DNA of 64,000 nucleotides from Hydractinia symbiolongicarpus. Taxonomy: Eukaryota; Cnidaria; Hydrozoa; Anthoathecata; Hydractiniidae. This document shows, piece after piece, positions 1 to 13,139 of this stretch. The stretch spans positions 13,759,001 through 13,823,000 of the forward strand of contig NC_079886.1 in NCBI RefSeq assembly GCF_029227915.1, given 5' to 3'. Under the pieces are notes generated by a model. That model ran no database searches, had not been told where the DNA came from, and was given only the letters and a program-made list of their open reading frames with translations. Each line of letters begins with the position of its first letter. Within the stretch, counting starts at the first letter, position 1. The position numbers and the translations under genes are program-made.

Positions 1-1620
1 ACTATTCCTTCCAGTCTCAATGCGCTACAACGTCCCAAGTCCTTTTCATTAGAGCCGTTGCCTTAGAACACTCTTAACTACGTGCACAGTCCTATAAAAA
101 CTGTAATATGGCCTTTTGCAGTCTAATAAAAGCCTCACACGTAAATCACGTGGTTTCACCTGTCTGCCCAGATTATCATTCGACTGTTCCTTCCAGTCTC
201 GATGCACTTCAATGTTCTAAGTGGCTTTCCTTAGCGCCGTGGCCTTAGAACACTCTTAACTACGTGCACAGTCCTATAAAGACTGTTATATGGCCTTATA
301 CAGTCTAATAAAAACCTCGCACGTAAATCACGCGGTTTCACCTGTCTGCGCAGGTTACCATTGGACTAGTCCTTCCAGTCTCAATGCGCAACAACGTCCC
401 AAGTCGTTTTCATTAGCGCCACTGCATTAGAACACTCTTAACTACGTGCAGGGTCCTATAAAGACTGTAATATGGCCTTTTGCAGTCTAATAAAAGCCTC
501 ACACGTAAATCACGTGGTTCCATCTGCCTGCGCAGTTTACCATTGCACTATTCCTTCCAGTCTCAATGCGCTACAATGTCCCAAGTCCTTTTCATTTGAG
601 CCGTTGCCTTACAACACTCTTAACTACGTGCACAGTCCTATAAAGGCTGTAATATGGCCTTTTGCAGTCTAGTAAAAGCCTCACACGTAAATCACGTGGT
701 TCCATCTGCCTGTGCAGGTTACCATTGGACTAGTCCTTCCAGTCTCAATGCGCAACAACGTCCCAAGTCGTTTTCATTAGCGCCACTGCATTAGAACACT
801 CTTAACTACGTGCAGAGTCCTATAAAGACTGTAATGTAGCCTTTTGCAGTCTAATAAAGGCCTCACACGTAAATCACGTGGTTCCATCTGCCTGGGCACG
901 TTACCATTGCACTATTCCTTCCAGTCTCAATGCGCTACAACGTCCCAAGTCCTTTTCATTAGAGCCGTTGCCTTAGAACACTCTTAACTACGTGCACAGT
1001 CCTATAAAAACTGTAATATGGCCTTTTGCAGTCTAATAAAAGCCTCACACGTAAATCACGTGGTTTCACCTGTCTGCCCAGATTATCATTCGACTGTTCC
1101 TTCCAGTCTCGATGCACTTCAATGTTCTAAGTGGTTTTCCTTAGCGCCGTGGCCTTAGAACACTCTTAACTACGTGCACAGTCCTATAAAGACTGTTATA
1201 TGGCCTTATACAGTCTAATAAAAACCTCGCACGTAAATCACGCGGTTTCACCTGTCTGCGCTGGTTACCATTGCACTAGTCCTTCCAGTCTCAATGCGCA
1301 ACAACGTCCCAAGTCGTTTTCATTAGCGCCACTGCATTAGAACACTCTTAACTACGTGCAGGGTCCTATAAAGACTGTAATATGGCCTTTTGCAGTTTAA
1401 TAAAAGCCTCACACGTAAATCACGTGGTTCCATCTGCCTGCGCAGTTTACCATTGCACTATTCCTTCCAGTCTCAATGCGCTACAATGTCCCAAGTCCTT
1501 TTCATTTGAGCCGTTGCCTTAGAACACTCTTAACTACGTGCACAGTCCTATAAAGGCTGTAATATGGCCTTTTGCAGTCCAGTAAAAGCCTCACACGTAA
1601 ATCACGTGGTTCCATCTGCC
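1..1620 (+). repeat. 5-monomer (910 bp) tandem repeat, partial
   Basis: Bases 1 to about 710 recur at about 911-1620 with an offset of 910 bp, equal to five monomers. The match includes the distinctive CAGATTATCATTCGACTG monomer and a monomer with TGGCCTTATACAGTC. It breaks down near 1571-1625, where the second copy changes to a CAGTCCAGTAAAAGCC variant. The first copy probably continues upstream of the window. Confidence 0.85.
472..653 (+). repeat. Reference satellite monomer (182 bp)
   Basis: This copy is a convenient reference, running from one ATGGCC landmark to the next. It contains AATAAA at 489-494, the palindrome-bearing octamer ATCACGTG at 509-516, TTAA at 620-623, the palindrome GTGCAC at 628-633 and TATAAA at 639-644. 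It holds several CpG dinucleotides, many in ACGT tetranucleotides. The recurring short reading frame begins at its first base. Because 182 is not a multiple of three, that frame closes just inside the next monomer. The choice of the monomer's first base is arbitrary. Confidence 0.95.
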
Positions 1621-1839
1621 TGCGCAAGTTACCATTGGATTATTCCTTATAGTCTCAATGTGCTACAACGTCCAAAGTCGTCTTCATTAGCGCAGTTGCT
1701 TTACAACACTATTAACTACGTTCACCGTCCTATAAAGGCTGTAATATTGCAATTTGCAGTCTCATAAAGGCCTCACACGTAAATCACGTGGTTCCATCTG
1801 CCTGTGAAGGTTACCATTGCACTATTCTTTCCAGTTTCA

Positions 1840-1941
1840 TGCGCTATCACGTCACAAGTCGTTTTCATTAGCGCCGTTGCCTTACAACAATGCGCTACAA
1901 CGTCCCAAGTCGTTTTTATTAGCGCCACTGCATTAGAACAC
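1840..1941 (+). repeat. Partial intra-monomer duplication (~51 bp)
   Basis: A segment starting TGCGCTATCACGTCACAAG at 1840 is followed, with a junction near 1888-1890, by a second pass of the same part of the monomer starting TGCGCTACAACGTCCCAAG at 1891. The distance between the ATGGCC landmarks around it (1564 to 1978) is 414 bp instead of 364, so one monomer is about 50 bp too long. The two passes differ from each other, so the second likely came from another monomer type by out-of-register exchange. Confidence 0.85.
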
Positions 1942-2756
1942 TCTTAACTACGTGCAGAGTCCTATAAAGACTGTAATATGGCCTTTTGCAGTCTAATAAA
2001 AGCCTCACACGTAAATCACGTGGTTCCATCTGCCTGCGCAGTTTACCATTGCACTATCCCTTCCAGTCTCAATGCGCTACAGCGTCCCAAGTCGTTTTCA
2101 ATACCGCCGTTGCTTTACGACACTGTTAACTGCGTGCACAGTCCAATAAAGGCTGTAATATGGCCCTTTTGCAGTCTAATAAAGGTCTGTCACGTAAATC
2201 ACGTGCTTCCATCTGCTTGCGCAGTTTACCATTGGCCTAGTCCTTCCAGTCTCAATGCGCTACAACGTCCCAAGTCGTTTTCATTGGCACCGTTGCCTTA
2301 GAATACTCTTAACTACCTGCACAGTCCTATAAAGGCTGTAATATGGCCTTTTGCAGTCTCATAAAAGCCTCACACGAAAATCACGTGGTTCCATCTGCCT
2401 GCGCAGGTTACCATTGCACTATTCCTTCCAATCTCAATGCGCAACAACGTCCCAAGTCGTTTTCATTAGCGCCATTGCATTAGAACACTCTTAACTACGT
2501 GCACAGTCCTATAAAGGCTGTAATATGGCCTTTTGCAGTCCAGTAAAAGCCTCACACGTAAATCACGTGGTTGCATCTGCCTGCGCAAGTTACCATTAGA
2601 CTATTCCTTCCAGTCTCAATGCACTACAACGTTCCAAGTGGTTTTCCTTAGCGCTGTTGCCTTAGAACTCTCTTAACTACGTGCACAGTCCAATAAAAAT
2701 TTGTAATGTAACCTTTTGCAGTCTAATAAAGGCCTCACACGTAAATCACGTTGTTC

Positions 2757-4886
2757 CATCTGCCTGCGCAGGTTACCATTGCACTATTCCTTCCAGTCTC
2801 AATGCGCAACAACGTCCCAAGTCGTTTTCATTAGCGCCGTTGCCTTACAACACTCTTAACTACGTGCACAGTCCTATAAAGGCTGTAATATGGCCTTTTG
2901 CAGTCTAATAAAAGCCTCGCACGTAAATCACGCAGTTTCACCTGTCTGCGCAGGTTACCATTGGACTAGTCCTTCCAGTCTCGATGCACTACAACGTCCC
3001 AAGTTGTTTTCATTAGCGCCATTGCATTAGAACACCCTTAACTACGTGCACAGTCATATAAAGGCTGTAATATTGCCTTTTGCAGTCTAATAAAAGCCTC
3101 GCACGTAAATCACGCAGTTTCACCTGTCTGCGCAGGTTACCATTGGACTAGTCCTTCCAGTCTCGATGCACTACAACGTCCCAAGTTGTTTTCATTAGCG
3201 CCATTGCATTAGAACACTCTTAACTACGTGCACAGTCATATAAAGGCTGTAATATGGCCTTTTGCAGTCCAATAAAAGCCTCATATGTAAATCACGTGGT
3301 TCCATCTGCCATTCGCAGGTTACCATTGGACTATTCCTTAAAGTCTCAATGCACTACCACATCCCAAGTCGTCTTCATTAGCGCCGTTGCTCTACAACAC
3401 TATTAACTATGTGCACAGTCCTATAAAGACTGTAATATGGCCTTTTGCAGTCTAATAAAAGCCTCACACGTAAATCACGTGGTTTCACCCGTCTGCCCAG
3501 ATTATCATTCGACTGTTCCTTCCAGTCTCGATGCACTTCAATGTTCCAAGTGGTTTTCCTTAGCGCCGTGGCCTTAGAACAATCTTAACTACGTCCACAG
3601 TCCTATAAAGAACGTAATATACCCTTTTGCAGTCCAATAAAGGCCGCACACGTAATTCACGCGGTTTCAGCTGCCCGCGCAGGTTACCATTAGACTAGTC
3701 CTTCCAGTCTCAATGCACTACAACGTTCCAAGTGGTTTTCCTTAGCGCTGTTGCCTTAGAACTCTCTTAACTACGTGCACAGTCCAATAAAAGGTGTAAT
3801 GTAGCCTTTTGCAGACTAATAAAGGCCTCACACGTAAATCACGTGGTTCCATCTGCCTGTGCACGTTGCCATTGCACTATTCCTTCCAGTCTCAATGCGC
3901 TACAACGTCCCAAATCGTTTTCATTAGAGTCGCTGCCTTACAACACTCTTAACTACGTGCACAGTCCTATAAAGGCTATAATATGGCCTTTTGCAGTCTA
4001 ATAAAAACCTCGTACGTAAATCACGCGGTTTCACCTGTTTGCGCAGGTTACCATTGGACTAGTCCTTCCAGTCTCAATGCGCTACAACGTCCCAAGTCCT
4101 TTTCATTAGAGCCGTTGCCTTAGAACACTCTTAACTACGTGCACAGTCCTATAAAGGCTGTAATATGGCCCTTTGCGGTCTAATAAAAGCCTCACACGTA
4201 AATCACGTGGTTCCATCTGCCTGCGCAGGTTACCATTGGACTATTCTTTACAGTCTCAATGTGCTACAGTGTCCCAAGTCGTTTTCATTAGAGCCGTTGC
4301 CTTAGAACACTCTTAACTACGTGCACAGTCCTATAAAAACTGTAATATGGCCTTTTGCAGTCTAATAAAAGCCTCACACGTAAACCACGTGGTTTCACCT
4401 GTCTGCCCAGATTATCTATCGACTGTTCCTTCCAGTCTCGATGCACTTCAATGTTCTAAGTGGTTTTCCTTAGCGCCGTGGCCTTAGAACACTCTTAACT
4501 ACGTGCACAGTCCTATAAAGGCTGTTATATGGCCTTATACAGTCTAATAAAAACCTCGCACGTAAATCACGCGGTTTCACCTGTCTGCCCAGTTTACCAT
4601 TGCACTATTCCTTCCAGTCTCAATGCGCTACAACGTCCCAAGTCCTTTTCATTTGAGCCGTTGCCTTAGAACACTCTTAACTACGTGCACAGTCCTATAA
4701 AGGCTGTAATATGGCCTTTTGCAGTCTAATAAAGGTCTGACACGTAAATCACGTGCTTCCATCTGCTTGCGCAGGTTACCATTGGACTAGTCCTTCCAGT
4801 CTCAATGCGCAACAACGTCTCAAGTCGTTTTCATTAGCGCCACTGCATTAGAACACTCTTAACTACGTGCAGAGTCCTATAAAGAC
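2757..4886 (+). repeat. Higher-order block, copy 1 of 3457-bp repeat
   Basis: This ~2.1-kb block recurs at about 6214-8343 with a constant offset of 3457 bp (19 monomers). Landmarks are the rare TCATATG variant at 3281 and 6738, followed by ATCTGCCATTCGCAGG, and the CCTCGTACG variant with its CGTACG at 4011 and 7468. It also contains two successive near-identical monomers (from 2900 and 3082, 182 bp apart) carrying CACGCAGTTTCACCTG. Confidence 0.85.
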
Positions 4887-6703
4887 TGTAATATGGCCTT
4901 TTGCAGTCCAGTAAAAGCCTCACACGTAAATCACGTGGTTCCATCTGCCTGTGCAAGTTACCATTGGATTATTCCTTACAGTCTCAATGCGCTACAACGT
5001 CCAAAGTCGTCTTCATTAGCGCCGTTGCTTTACAACACTATTAACTACGTTCACCGTCCTATAAAGGCTGTAATATTGCCTTTTGCAGTCTCATAAAGGC
5101 CTCACACGTAAATCACGTGGTTCAATCTGCCTGTGCAGTTTACCATTGAACTGTTCTTTCCAGTTTCATGCGCTACCACGTCCCAAGTCGTTTTCATTAG
5201 CGCCGTTGCCTTACAACACTCTTAACTACGTGCACAGTCCTATAAAGGCTGTAATATGGCCTTTTGCAGTCTAGTTAAAGCCTCACACCTAAATCACGTG
5301 GTTCCATCTGCCTGCGCAGGTTACCATTGCACTATTCCTTCCAGTCTCAATGCGCAACAACGTCGCAAGTCGTTTTCATTAGCGCCGTTGCCTTACAACA
5401 CTCTTAACTACGTGCACAGTCCTATAAAGGCTGTAATATGACCTTTTGCAGTCTAATAAAAGCCTCGCACGTAAATCACGCAGTTTCACCTGTCTGCGCA
5501 GGTTACCATTGGACTAGTCCTTCCAGTCTCGATGCACTACAACGTCCCAAGTTGTTTTCATTAGCGCCATTGCATTAGAACACCCTTAACTATGTGCACA
5601 GTCATATAAAGGCTGTAATATTGCCTTTTGCAGTCTAATAAAAGCCTCGCACGTAAATCACGCAGTTTCACCTGTCTGCGCAGGTTACCATTGGACTAGT
5701 CCTTCCAGTCTCGATGCACTACAACGTCCCAAGTTGTTTTCATTAGCGCCATTGCATTAGAACACTCTTAACTACGTGCACAGTCATATAAAGGCTGTAA
5801 TATGGCCTTTTGCAGTCCAGTAAAAGCCTCACACGTAAATCACGTGGTTCCATCTGCCTGTGCAAGTTACCATTGGATTATTCCTTACAGTCTCAATGCG
5901 CTACAACGTCCAAAGTCGTCTTCATTAGCGCCGTTGCTTTACAACACTATTAACTACGTTCACCGTCCTATAAAGGCTGTAATATTGCCTTTTGCAGTCT
6001 CATAAAGGCCTCACACGTAAATCACGTGGTTCAATCTGCCTGTGCAGTTTACCATTGAACTGTTCTTTCCAGTTTCATGCGCTACCACGTCCCAAGTCGT
6101 TTTCATTAGCGCCGTTGCCTTACAACACTCTTAACTACGTGCACAGTCCTATAAAGGCTGTAATATGGCCTTTTGCAGTCTAGTTAAAGCCTCACACCTA
6201 AATCACGTGGTTCCATCTGCCTGCGCAGGTTACCATTGCACTATTCCTTCCAGTCTCAATGCGCAACAACGTCGCAAGTCGTTTTCATTAGCGCCGTTGC
6301 CTTACAACACTCTTAACTACGTGCACAGTCCTATAAAGGCTGTAATATGACCTTTTGCAGTCTAATAAAAGCCTCGCACGTAAATCACGCAGTTTCACCT
6401 GTCTGCGCAGGTTACCATTGGACTAGTCCTTCCAGTCTCGATGCACTACAACGTCCCAAGTTGTTTTCATTAGCGCCATTGCATTAGAACACCCTTAACT
6501 ACGTGCACAGTCATATAAAGGCTGTAATATTGCCTTTTGCAGTCTAATAAAAGCCTCGCACGTAAATCACGCAGTTTCACCTGTCTGCGCAGGTTACCAT
6601 TGGACTAGTCCTTCCAGTCTCGATGCACTACAACGTCCCAAGTTGTTTTCATTAGCGCCATTGCATTAGAACACTCTTAACTACGTGCACAGTCATATAA
6701 AGG
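4886..6703 (+). repeat. Tandem duplication of 5 monomers (2 x 909 bp)
   Basis: Copy 1 (about 4886-5794) and copy 2 (about 5795-6703) are almost identical at an offset of 909 bp. The three short reading frames in copy 1, at 4893, 5083 and 5256, give identical proteins in copy 2 at 5802, 5992 and 6165. This near-identity against a divergent neighbourhood marks a recent event, or a recent gene conversion. An assembly duplication cannot be excluded without reads. Confidence 0.92.
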
Positions 6704-8343
6704 CTGTAATATGGCCTTTTGCAGTCTAATAAAGGCCTCATATGTAAATCACGTGGTTCCATCTGCCATTCGCAGGTTACCATTGTACTATTCCTTAAAG
6801 TCTTAATGCGCTACCACATCCCAAGTCGTCTTCATTAGCGCCGTTGCTCTACAACACTATTAACTATGTGCACAGTCCTATAAAGACTGTAATATGGCCT
6901 TTTGCAGTCTAATAAAAGCCTCACACGTAAATCACGTGGTTTCACCCGTCTGCCCAGATTATCATTCGACTGTTCCTTCCAGTCTCGATGCACTTCAATG
7001 TTCCAAGTGGTTTTCCTTAGCGCCGTGGCCTTAGAACACTCTTAACTACGTCCACAGTCCTATAAAGACCGTAATATACCCTTTTGCAGTCCAATAAAGG
7101 CCGCACACGTAATTCACGCGGTTTCAGCTGCCCGCGCAGGTTACCATTAGACTAGTCCTTCCAGTCTCAATGCACTACAACGTTCCAAGTGGTTTTCCTT
7201 AGCGCTGTTGCCTTAGAACTCTCTTAACTACGTGCACAGTCCAATAAAAGGTGTAATGTAGCCTTTTGCAGTCTAATAAAGGCCTCACACGTAAATCACG
7301 TGGTTCCATCTGCCTGTGCACGTTGCCATTGCACTATTCCTTCCAGTCTCAATGCGCTACAACGTCCCAAGTCGTTTTCATTAGAGTTGCTGCCTTACAA
7401 CACTCTTAACTACGTGCAGAGTCCTATAAAGGCTATAATTTGGCCTTTTGCAGTCAAATAAAAACCTCGTACGTAAATCACGCGGTTTCACCTGTTTGCG
7501 CAGGTTACCATTGGACTAGTCCTTCCAGTCTCAATGCGCTACAACGTCCCAAGTCCTTTTCATTAGAGCCGTTGCCTTAGAACACTCTTAACTACGTGCA
7601 CAGTCCTATAAAGGCTGTAATATGGCCTTTTGCGGTCTAATAAAAGCCTCACACGTAAATCACGTGGTTCCATCTGCCTGCGCAGGTTACCATTGGACTA
7701 TTCTTTACAGTCTCAATGTGCTACAGTGTCCCAAGTCGTTTTCATTAGAGCCGTTCCCTTAGAACACTCTTAACTACGTGCACAGTCCTATAAAAACTGT
7801 AATATGGCCTTTTGCAGTCTAATAAAAGCCTCACACGTAAAACACGTGGTTTCACATGTCTGCCCAGATTATCATTCGACTGTTCCTTCCAGTCTCGATG
7901 CACTTCAATGTTCTAAGTGGTTTTCCTTAGCGCCGTGGCCTTAGAACACTCTTAACTACGTGCACAGTCCTATAAAGGCTGTTATATGGCCTTATACAGT
8001 CTAATAAAAACCTCGCACGTAAATCACGCGGTTTCACCTGTCTGCGCAGTTTACCATTGCACTATTCCTTCCAGTCTCAATGCGCTACAACGTCCCAAGT
8101 CCTTTTCATTTGAGCCGTTGCCTTAGAACACTCTTAACTACGTGCACAGTCCTATAAAGGCTGTAATATGGCCTTTTGCAGTCTAATAAAGGTCTGACAC
8201 GTAAATCACGTGCTTCCATCTGCTTGCGCAGGTTATCATTGGACTAGTCTTTCCAGTCTCAATGCACAACAACGTCTCAAGTCGTTTTCATTAGCGCCAC
8301 TGCATTAGAACACTCTTAACTACGTGCAGAGTCCTATAAAGAC
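6214..8343 (+). repeat. Higher-order block, copy 2 of 3457-bp repeat
   Basis: Counterpart of 2757-4886. It differs by scattered substitutions, for example in the CTGTCTGCCCAG / CTGTCTGCGCAG region and in GAGTCGCTG / GAGTTGCTG. The second 909-bp copy of the neighbouring 5-mer overlaps its start, so the 5-mer duplication lies between the two 19-mer copies. A further relative of its TCATATG monomer lies at 9649, 2911 bp (16 monomers) downstream. Confidence 0.83.
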
Positions 8344-9648
8344 TGTAATATGGCCTTTTGCAGTCTAATAAAAGCCTCACACGTAAATCACGTGGTTCCA
8401 TCTGCCTGCGCAGTTTACCAGTGCACTATTCCTTCCAGTCTCAATGCGCTACAACGTCCCAAGTCCTTTTCATTTGAGCCGTTGCCTTAGAACACTCTTA
8501 ACTACGTGCACAGTCCTATAAAGGCTGTAATATGGCCTTTTGCAGTCTAATAAAGGTCTGACACGTAAATCACGTGCTTCCATCTGCTTGCGCAGGTTAC
8601 CATTGGCCTAGTCCTTCCAGTCTCAATGCGCTACAACGTCCCAATTCGTTTTCATTGGCACCGTTGCCTTAGAATACTCTTAACTACGTGCACAGTCCTA
8701 TAAAGGCTGTAATATGGCCTTTTGCAGTCTAATAAAAGCCTTATACGAAAATCACGTGGTTCCATCTCCCTGCGCAGGTTACCATTGCACTATTCCTTCC
8801 AGTCTCAATGCGCTACAACGTCCCAAGTTGTTTTCATTAGCGCAATTGAATTAGAACACTCTTCTTACGTGCACAGTCCTATAAAGGCTGTAATATGGCC
8901 TTTTGCAGTCCAGTAAAAGCCTCACACGTAAATCACGTGGTTCCATCTGCCTGCGCAAGTTACCATTGGATTATTCCTTACAGTCTCAATGCGCTACAAC
9001 GTCCAAAGTCGTCTTCATTAGCGCCGTTGCTTTACAACACTATTAACTACGTTCACCGTCCTATAAAGGCTGTAATATTGCCTTTTGCAGTCTCATAAAG
9101 GCCTCACACGTAAATCACGTGGTTCAATCTGCCTGTGCAGTTTACCATTGCACTGTTCTTTCCAGTTTCATGCGCTATCACGTCCCAAGTCGTTTTCATT
9201 AGCGCCGTTGCCTTACAACACTCTTAACTACGTGCACAGTCCTATAAAGGCTATAATATGGCCTTTTGCAATCTAGTTAAAGCCTCACACGTAAATCACG
9301 TGGTTCCATCTGCCTGCGCAGGTTACCATTCCACTATTCCTTCCAGTCTCAATGCGCAACAACGTCCCAAGTCGTTTTCATTAGCGCCGTTGCCTTACAA
9401 CACTCTTAACTACGTGCACAGTCCTATAAAGGCTGTAATATGGCCTTTTGCAGTCTAATAAAAGCCTCGCACGTAAATCACGCAGTTTCACCTGTCTGCG
9501 CAGGTTACCATTGGACTAGTCCTTCCAGTCTCGATGCACTACAACGTCCCAAGTTGTTTTCATTAGCGCCATTGCATTAGAACACCCTTAACTACGTGCA
9601 CAGTCATATAAAGGCTGTAATATGGCCTTTTGCAGTCTAATAAAAGTC

Positions 9649-10610
9649 TCATATGTAAATCACGTGGTTCCATCTGCCATTCGCAGGTTACCATTGGACT
9701 ATTCCTTAAAGTCTCAATGCGCTACCACATCCCAAGTCGTCTTCTTTAGCGCCGTTGCTCTACAACACTATTAACTACGTGCACAGTCCTATAAAGACTG
9801 TAATATGGCCATTTGCAGTCTAATAAAAGCCTCACACGTAAATCACGTGGTTTCACCTGTCTGCCCGGATTATCATTCGACTGTTCCTTCCAGTCTCGAT
9901 GCACTTCAATGTTCCAAGTGGTTTTCCTTAGCGCCGTGGCCTTAGAACACTCTTAACTACGTGCACAGTCCTATAAAAACCGTAATATACCCTTTTGCAG
10001 TCCAATAAAGGCCGCACACGTAATTCACGCGGTTTCAGCTGCCCGCGCAGGTTACCATTAGACTAGTCCGTCCAGTCTCAATGCACTACAACGTTCCAAG
10101 TGGTTTTCCTTAGCGCTGTTGCCTTAGAACTCTCTTAACTACGTGCACAGTCCAATAAAAAGGTGTAATGTAGCCTTTTGCAGTCTAATAAAAGCCTCAC
10201 ACGTAAATCACGTGGTTCCATCTGCCTGTGCACGTTACCATTGCACTATTCCTTCCAGTCTCAATGCGCTACAACGTTCCAAGTCCTTTTCATTAGAGCC
10301 GTTGCCTTAGAACACTCTTAACTACGTGCACAGTCATATAAAAACTGTAATATGGCCTTTTGCAGTCTAATAAAAGCCTCACACGTAAATCACGTGGTTT
10401 CACCTGTCTGCCCAGATTATCATTCGACTGTTCCTTCCAGTCACGATGCACTTCAATGTTCTAAGTGGTTTTCCTTAACGCCGTGGCCTTAGAACACTCT
10501 TAACTACGTGCACAGTCCTATAAAGGCTGTTATATGGCCTTGTACAGTCTAATAAAAACCTTGAACGTAAATCACGCGGTTTCACCTGTCTGCGCAGGTT
10601 ACCATTGGAC
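9649..10610 (+). repeat. Long-range repeat, copy 1 (6738-bp offset)
   Basis: This ~960-bp block recurs at about 16387-17348 with an offset of 6738 bp (37 monomers). Shared rare variants include the ATCTGCCATTCGCAGG monomer, a CAGTCACGATGCACTTC monomer and GGCCTTGTACAGTC. Sequence just upstream also matches, but at an offset one monomer shorter (6556 bp), because the right copy has one extra CACGCAGTTTC monomer. Confidence 0.8.
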
Positions 10611-13139
10611 TAGTCCTTCCAGTCTCAATGCGCTACAACGTCCCAAGTCGTTTTCATTAGCGCCACTGCATTAGAACACTCTTAACTACGTGCAGAGTCC
10701 TATAAAGACTGTAATATGGCCTTTTGCAGTCTAATAAAAGCCTCACACGTAAATCACGTGGTTCCATCTGCCTGCACAGTTTACCATTGCACTATTCCTT
10801 CCAGTCTCAATGCGCTACAGCGTCCCAGGTCGTTTTCAATACCGCCGTTGCTTTACAACACTGTTAACTGCGTGCACAGTCCAATAAAGGCTGTAATATG
10901 CCCTTTTGCAGTCTAATAAAGGTCTGTCACGTAAATCACGTGCTTCCATCCGCTTGCGCAAGTTACCATTGGCCTAGTCCTTCCAGTCTCAATGCGCTAC
11001 AACGTCCCAAGTCGTTTTCATTGGCACCGTTGCCTTAGAATACTCTTAACTACGTGCACAGTCCTATAAAGGCTGTAATATGGCCTTTTGCAGTCTCATA
11101 AAAGCCTCACACGAAAATCACGTGGTTCCATCTGCCTGCGCAGGTTACCATTGCACTATTCCTTCCAATCTCAATGCGCTACAACGTCCCAAGTTGTTTT
11201 CATTAGCGCCATTGCATTAGAACACTCTTAACTACGTGCACAGTCCTATAAAGGCTGTAATATGGCCTTTTGCAGTCCAGTAAAAGCCTCACACGTAAAT
11301 CACGTGGTTCCATCTGCCTGCGCAAGTTACCATTAGACTATTCCTTACAGTCTCAATGTGCTACAACGTCCAAAGTCGTCTTCATTTGCGCCGTTGCGTT
11401 ACAACAGTATTAACTACGTTCACCGTCCTATAAAGGCGGTAATATTGCAATTTGCAGTCTCATAAAGGCCTCACACGTAAATCACGTGGTTCCATCTGCC
11501 TGTGCAGGTTACCATTGGCCTAGTCCTTCCAGTCTCAATGCACTACAACGTCCTAAGTCGTTTTCCTTAGTGCCGTCGCTTTAGAATACTCTTAACTACG
11601 TGCATCGTCCTATAAAGGCTGTAATATGGCCTTTTGCAGTCTAATAAAAACCTCGCACGTAAATCACGCGGTTTCACCTGTCTGCGCAGGTTACCATTGG
11701 ATTAGTCCTTCCAGTCTCAATGCGCTACAACGTCCCAAATCCTTTTCATTAGAGCCGTTGCCTTAGAATAGTCTTAACTACGTGCACAGTCCTATAAAGG
11801 CTGTAATATGGCCTTTTGCGGTCTAATAAAAGCCTCGCACGTAAATCACGTGGTTCCATCTGTCTGCGCAGGTTACCGTTGGACTATTCCTTAAAGTCTC
11901 AATGCGCTACCACATCCCAAGTCGTCTTCATTAGCGCCGTTGCTCTACAACACTATTAACTATGTGCACAGTCCAATAAAGACTGTAATATGGCCTTTTG
12001 CAGTCTAATAAAAGCCTCACACGTAAATCACGTGGTTTCACCCGTCTGCCCAGATTATCATTCGACTGTTCCTTCCAGTCTCGATGCACTTCAATGTTCC
12101 AAGTGGTTTTCCTTAGCGCCGTGGCCTTAGAACACTCTTAACTACGTGCACAGTCCTATAAAGACCGTAATATACCCTTTTGCAGTCCAATAAATGCCGC
12201 ACACGTAATTCACGCGGTTTCAGCTGCCCGCGCAGGTTACCATAACACTAGTCCTTCCAGTCTCAATGCACTACAACATTCCAAGTGGTTTTCCTTAGCG
12301 CTGTTGCCTGAGAACTCTCTTAACTACGTGCACAGTCCAATAAAAGGTGTAATGTAGCCTTTTGCAGTCTAATAAAAGCCTCACACGTAAATCACGTGGT
12401 TCCATCTGCCTGCGCAGGTTACCGTTGGACTATTCCTTAAAGTCTCAATGCGCTACCACATCCCAAGTCGTCTTCATTAGCGCCGTTGCTCTACAACACT
12501 AATAACTACGTGCACAGTCCTATAAAGACTGTAATATGGCCTTTTTTAGTCTAATAAAAGCCTAACACGTAAATCGCGTGGTTTCACCCGTCTGCCCAGA
12601 TTATCATTCGACTGTTCCTTCCAGTCTCGATGCACTTCAATGTTCCAAGTGGTTTTCCTTAGCGCCGTGGCCTTAGAACACTCTTAACTACGTGCACAGT
12701 CCTATAAAGGCTGTTATATGGCCTTATACAGTCTAATAAAAACCTCGCACGTAAATCACGCGGTTTCACCTGTCTGCGCAGTTTACCATTGCACTATTCC
12801 TTCCAGTCTCAATGCGCTACAACGTCCCAAGTCCTTTTCATTTGAGCCGTTGCCTTAGAACACTCTTAACTACGTGCACAGTCCTATAAAGGCTGTAATA
12901 TGGCCTTTTGCAGTCTAATAAAGGTCTGACACGTAAATCACGTGCTTCCATCTGCTTGCGCAGGTTACCATTGGACTAGTCCTTCCAGTCTCAATGCGCA
13001 ACAACGTCCCAAGTCGTTTTCATTAGCGCCACTGCATTAGAACACTCTTAACTACGTGCAGAGTCCTATAAAGACTGTAATATGGCCTTTTGCAGTCTAA
13101 TAAAAGCCTCACACGTAAATCACGTGGTTCCATCAGCCT

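Noticed and set aside
472-672. Recurring 60-70-codon open frames starting ATGGCC, with similar proteins in dozens of copies
   Set aside because: They are the satellite monomer read in one frame. The frame closes just past the monomer end because 182 is not a multiple of three. No signal of protein-level selection is visible: substitutions follow the same CpG pattern as elsewhere, and many copies are broken by stops or short indels.
1978-2301. 107-codon open frame
   Set aside because: A one-base insertion (TGGCCCTTTTGCAG near 2162) makes that monomer 183 bp, so the frame simply continues into the next monomer.
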